Positions 61,574 through 64,000 of a stretch of 64,000 nucleotides of DNA are shown here, one piece after another (the first letter of the stretch is position 1; each line of letters opens with the position of its first letter). The stretch is from NCBI RefSeq assembly GCF_002763455.1, contig NZ_NIXK01000009.1:1-64000 (forward strand), given 5' to 3'. The translations under genes and the position numbers were made by a program. The notes beneath the pieces were generated by a model. That model was not told where the DNA came from. It was given only the letters and a program-made list of their open reading frames with translations, and did no database searches. The DNA comes from Lentibacillus sediminis. GTDB lineage: Bacteria > Bacillota > Bacilli > Bacillales > Amphibacillaceae.

Positions 61574-62812
61574 ATGTTTCTCATTGGTTGTATTGCAGAT
61601 GATTTTACTGGTGGAAGTGATATAGCCTCTTTTTTTGCAAAAGGTGGCCTTAGTACAATTTTATACAATGGAGTACCTGAAGGGGAGGTTGCTGAACAAT
61701 CCGATGTATGTGTCATAGCCTTAAAAACCCGTACTCAGGAAACAAAAACGGCTGTCAACGATTCTCTCAAAGCAATAAAGTGGTTGCAAGAGCGTGGTAT
61801 ACAACAATTTTATGTGAAATACTGTTCTACGTTTGATTCAACGCCTGAAGGTAACATAGGACCAATTTGTGACGCTGTAATGGAAGAACTTGATGTGCCT
61901 CATACTATTCTTTGCCCTGCCCTCCCTGTAAATGGACGAACGGTTAAAGAGGGGCACTTATATGTAAATGGCATTCCATTACACGAAAGCCCGATGAAAG
62001 ATCATCCACTTACACCGATGTGGGATAGCGATTTAGCTCGCTTGATGGATGCACAAAGTAATTATCCAAGTGTAAAATTGCCGAATTCTCATCGGGAAGA
62101 GGATACTGATGAATTTATCGAAAAAGTATCAAACGAAACAGATGCAGAGCGGTTTTACATTGTACCCGACTATGAAAAAGACGAAGATGCAGAAAAAATA
62201 GTTCGATCTTTTGGGGATTTAAAACTGATTACTGGCGGGAGTGGGCTGGCAGAACCGTTAGCGAGAAAATACAAGCAAAGTTTAGAAACCAAAGACTTTG
62301 AAGGTTCAGAAGCACCGGCTATAATTTTATCCGGCAGTTGCAGTGAAACAACTAGAAATCAGATTGCTGAATATGAAAGATCTGGTGGAGAAAGTTATTT
62401 TATTGATCCAATGAAATTATTATCAGGTGAAGAATCGGTGGAAAACATTTGGAACTTCATCTCTCAGAATAGGAAGGAATCTGTATTAGTTTATAGCAGT
62501 GATACACCGGAGAATGTTAGAAGGACACAGGAACAAGGAAAAGAAGAAGTTGCCGAAACATTGGAGAAAGCTACGGCGGATTTGGCAGCACTTGCTGTGA
62601 AAGAAGGATATCACCGTATTATTGTAGCTGGGGGGGAAACAAGTGGAGCGGTAACAAAAAAACTAGGGTATACGGGATACCATATTGGGCAAAGTATTGC
62701 ACCGGGAGTGCCTGTTATGATTCCTACTCAGGATACCCGAACTCGAATAGTGCTCAAAAGTGGAAATTTTGGAGATACGGACTTTTTTCTGCGTGCATTA
62801 TCTTTAACATAA
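61574..62812 (+). CDS. otnK: Four-carbon acid sugar kinase (DUF1537, OtnK type)
   Basis: The 412-residue protein belongs to the kinase family once called DUF1537. The N-terminal substrate domain starts IGCIADDFTGGSDIASFFAK and contains STFDSTPEGNIGPI. The C-terminal nucleotide domain holds GGETSGAVTKKLG near 360 and GNFGDTDFFLRAL at the end. OtnK phosphorylates 3-oxo-tetronate at C4. The ATG follows TCAGGAGGTAAAT; 61553 is a less likely upstream start. Its stop overlaps an ATG at 62812. Confidence 0.9.
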   Translation: MFLIGCIADDFTGGSDIASFFAKGGLSTILYNGVPEGEVAEQSDVCVIALKTRTQETKTAVNDSLKAIKWLQERGIQQFYVKYCSTFDSTPEGNIGPICDAVMEELDVPHTILCPALPVNGRTVKEGHLYVNGIPLHESPMKDHPLTPMWDSDLARLMDAQSNYPSVKLPNSHREEDTDEFIEKVSNETDAERFYIVPDYEKDEDAEKIVRSFGDLKLITGGSGLAEPLARKYKQSLETKDFEGSEAPAIILSGSCSETTRNQIAEYERSGGESYFIDPMKLLSGEESVENIWNFISQNRKESVLVYSSDTPENVRRTQEQGKEEVAETLEKATADLAALAVKEGYHRIIVAGGETSGAVTKKLGYTGYHIGQSIAPGVPVMIPTQDTRTRIVLKSGNFGDTDFFLRALSLT

Positions 62813-62829
62813 TGAAGGATGGGATAAGT

Positions 62830-63414
62830 ATGGATAAAAGTTTAGAGGAAAAGTTTGATGATGCTATATGGATTGCCCACAGCCTATTCAACCGTGGTAA
62901 AGCTACAGGTAGTGTTGCAAATTTAAGTTTTTTACATGAAGAGAAAGTTTATATCACAGGCAGCGGAACATGTTTCGGAAAATTGCGACCAAATGATTTT
63001 GCTGTTGTGGGTCTTGATGGCCATAGGTACGATAAATTAAAACCAAGTAAAGAATTGCCATTACATTTATCTGTCTTCAAAGCAAAACCCCAAACTGGTG
63101 CAGTTATACATGTCCATAGTAAATATTCTGTGCTTTGGAGTTGTGTGCCCGATTTAAATGAATCAGATTGCATTCCAGATCATACTCCATATTTAAAAAT
63201 GCAGTTGGGAACTGTCGGTTTAATTCCTTATGAACATCCTGGAAGTAATGAGCTTTTTGATGCATTTAATGAACGTGTAGCAGCCAGTGATGGATGGCTT
63301 TTAAGTCATCATGGTCCCGTTGTTCCAGGGAACGATTTAATGCATGCTTTTAATGCACTGGAAGAAATGGAAGAAAGCGCTAATATTGCATGGGAGTTGC
63401 GTAATAGATTATAG
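62830..63414 (+). CDS. otnC: Class II aldolase/decarboxylase (OtnC-like)
   Basis: The 194-residue protein is of the AraD/fuculose-aldolase class. It shows VANLSFLHEEKVYITGSGTC near 26, the catalytic Glu in SKELPLHLSVF, and zinc ligands IHVHSKYS and LLSHHGPVV. OtnC cleaves/decarboxylates 3-oxo-tetronate 4-phosphate to dihydroxyacetone phosphate and CO2. I chose the ATG after GAAGGATGGGATAAGT; the ATG at 62812 (overlapping the kinase stop) would add six residues. The closely packed order after otnK implies one transcript. Confidence 0.88.
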   Translation: MDKSLEEKFDDAIWIAHSLFNRGKATGSVANLSFLHEEKVYITGSGTCFGKLRPNDFAVVGLDGHRYDKLKPSKELPLHLSVFKAKPQTGAVIHVHSKYSVLWSCVPDLNESDCIPDHTPYLKMQLGTVGLIPYEHPGSNELFDAFNERVAASDGWLLSHHGPVVPGNDLMHAFNALEEMEESANIAWELRNRL

Positions 63415-63564
63415 TTTCTTTCTGTTTATGACTGAGGCTGATAGTCCAGTAGGTAGAAGCAATATTTTTTAAGAATATCGTAGTTGGTATCAAACCAGTA
63501 GTTACTAAGAGACGGTATCAATTGCAGCTAGTTGACAGTTATTTATTTTATTGGAGGGAATTCG

Positions 63565-64000
63565 ATGAGTACAAAAATTGGCCTGGTTCATGCAACAATG
63601 AATTCTGTTCAACCAATTTTGCATGCGTTTCATACATATCATCCATCTGTAGACTTGATCAACGTGATGGATGAAGGACTAATTTATGAATTAAATGAAA
63701 CGAATACAATTACGCAAAGTATGATTAGAAGATTAATGGACATCACAGGAAAAGCGGAAGACGCAGGTGCCGATGCTATTTTATTAACATGTTCTTCATT
63801 TTCTCCGTACGTTCCGGAAATCACACATTTATTTGGTGTGCCAACACTGAGTTCAGATGAAAGTATGTTGGATAAAGCGGTAGAAATTGGAGGTAGAATC
63901 AGCGTTATCGCAACTGTGGAAAAGGCAGGTCCGACAACAACAAACTTGTTATATAAAACGGCGGAAGAGAAAGGTAAAAAGATTGATGTCAACACTGTCG
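63565..64000 (+). CDS. Asp/Glu racemase family protein, second copy (3' end beyond window)
   Basis: The gene begins after TTGGAGGGAATTCG and stays open to the window end (145 codons seen). The N terminus TKIGLVHATMNSVQPILHAF parallels the first copy's MKIGIIHATCNAVPPLNSAF. The first cysteine is C76 in ILLTCSSFSPYV, and VISVIA-like strand sequence follows. The second half, with the other catalytic position, is not visible. It is a paralogue of the gene at 59826 rather than a recent duplicate, since the two differ at most positions. Confidence 0.85.
   Translation, partial: MSTKIGLVHATMNSVQPILHAFHTYHPSVDLINVMDEGLIYELNETNTITQSMIRRLMDITGKAEDAGADAILLTCSSFSPYVPEITHLFGVPTLSSDESMLDKAVEIGGRISVIATVEKAGPTTTNLLYKTAEEKGKKIDVNTV

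Overview
The window is a chromosomal segment of a low-to-mid G+C Firmicute of the family Bacillaceae. Gene order follows Bacillus subtilis almost gene for gene from ctsR to rpsI, and the protein sequences (RpoB, RpoC, CtsR, SigH, zinc-type S14/L33/L36) are of Bacillus type. The dispersed palindromic repeats look like those of salt- or alkali-adapted Bacillaceae (Virgibacillus/Oceanobacillus/Lentibacillus-like), but genus cannot be fixed from the sequence alone. All protein genes lie on the + strand.

Layout. 1-164: end of an rRNA operon (5S rRNA and terminator). 717-1406: MgtC/SapB-family membrane protein. 1593-9259: CtsR-controlled ctsR-mcsA-mcsB-clpC, then radA and the PIN/TRAM protein yacL. 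9866-15927: gltX, then a Cys T-box leader and cysE-cysS-mrnC-rlmB-rae1. 15974-17873: sigH, rpmG, secE, nusG. 18100-21812: rplK, rplA, L10 leader with rplJ-rplL, and a methyltransferase. 21809-34635: rpoB, rpoC, rpsL-rpsG-fusA-tuf. 35230-49883: the S10-spc-alpha superoperon (rpsJ to rplQ). 50249-54554: energy-coupling-factor transporter core (ecfA1-ecfA2-ecfT), truA, rplM-rpsI. 55210-64000: an AT-richer accessory catabolic locus that runs off the window end.

The housekeeping part is conventional in proteins but unusual between them. Five genes that B. subtilis keeps in this order (disA, ispD, ispF, the L7Ae-like gene after rpoC, and map) are missing from their places. Most of those junctions now hold dispersed repeats. 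The main repeat (about 120 bp, eight copies) has outer arms that differ between copies yet stay complementary within each copy. Three copies are followed at once by short direct repeats; one of these is a 20-bp array of 14 units lying between the Cys T-box terminator and cysE.

The accessory locus encodes a tripartite tricarboxylate (TctC-TctB-TctA) uptake system, a GntR/FCD regulator, two Asp/Glu-racemase-like proteins, an LtnD-like beta-hydroxyacid dehydrogenase, a DUF1537 (OtnK-type) kinase and an OtnC-like class II aldolase/decarboxylase. Dehydrogenase, kinase and aldolase fit the known route from a four-carbon sugar acid (L-threonate or D-erythronate type) to dihydroxyacetone phosphate. 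The usual isomerase OtnI is not seen, and the racemase-like pair brackets the enzymes. This is the best candidate here for a little-described pathway variant. A strong sigma-A promoter, cre-like sites and a motif shared between the tctC and gntR upstream regions suggest catabolite repression and local control.
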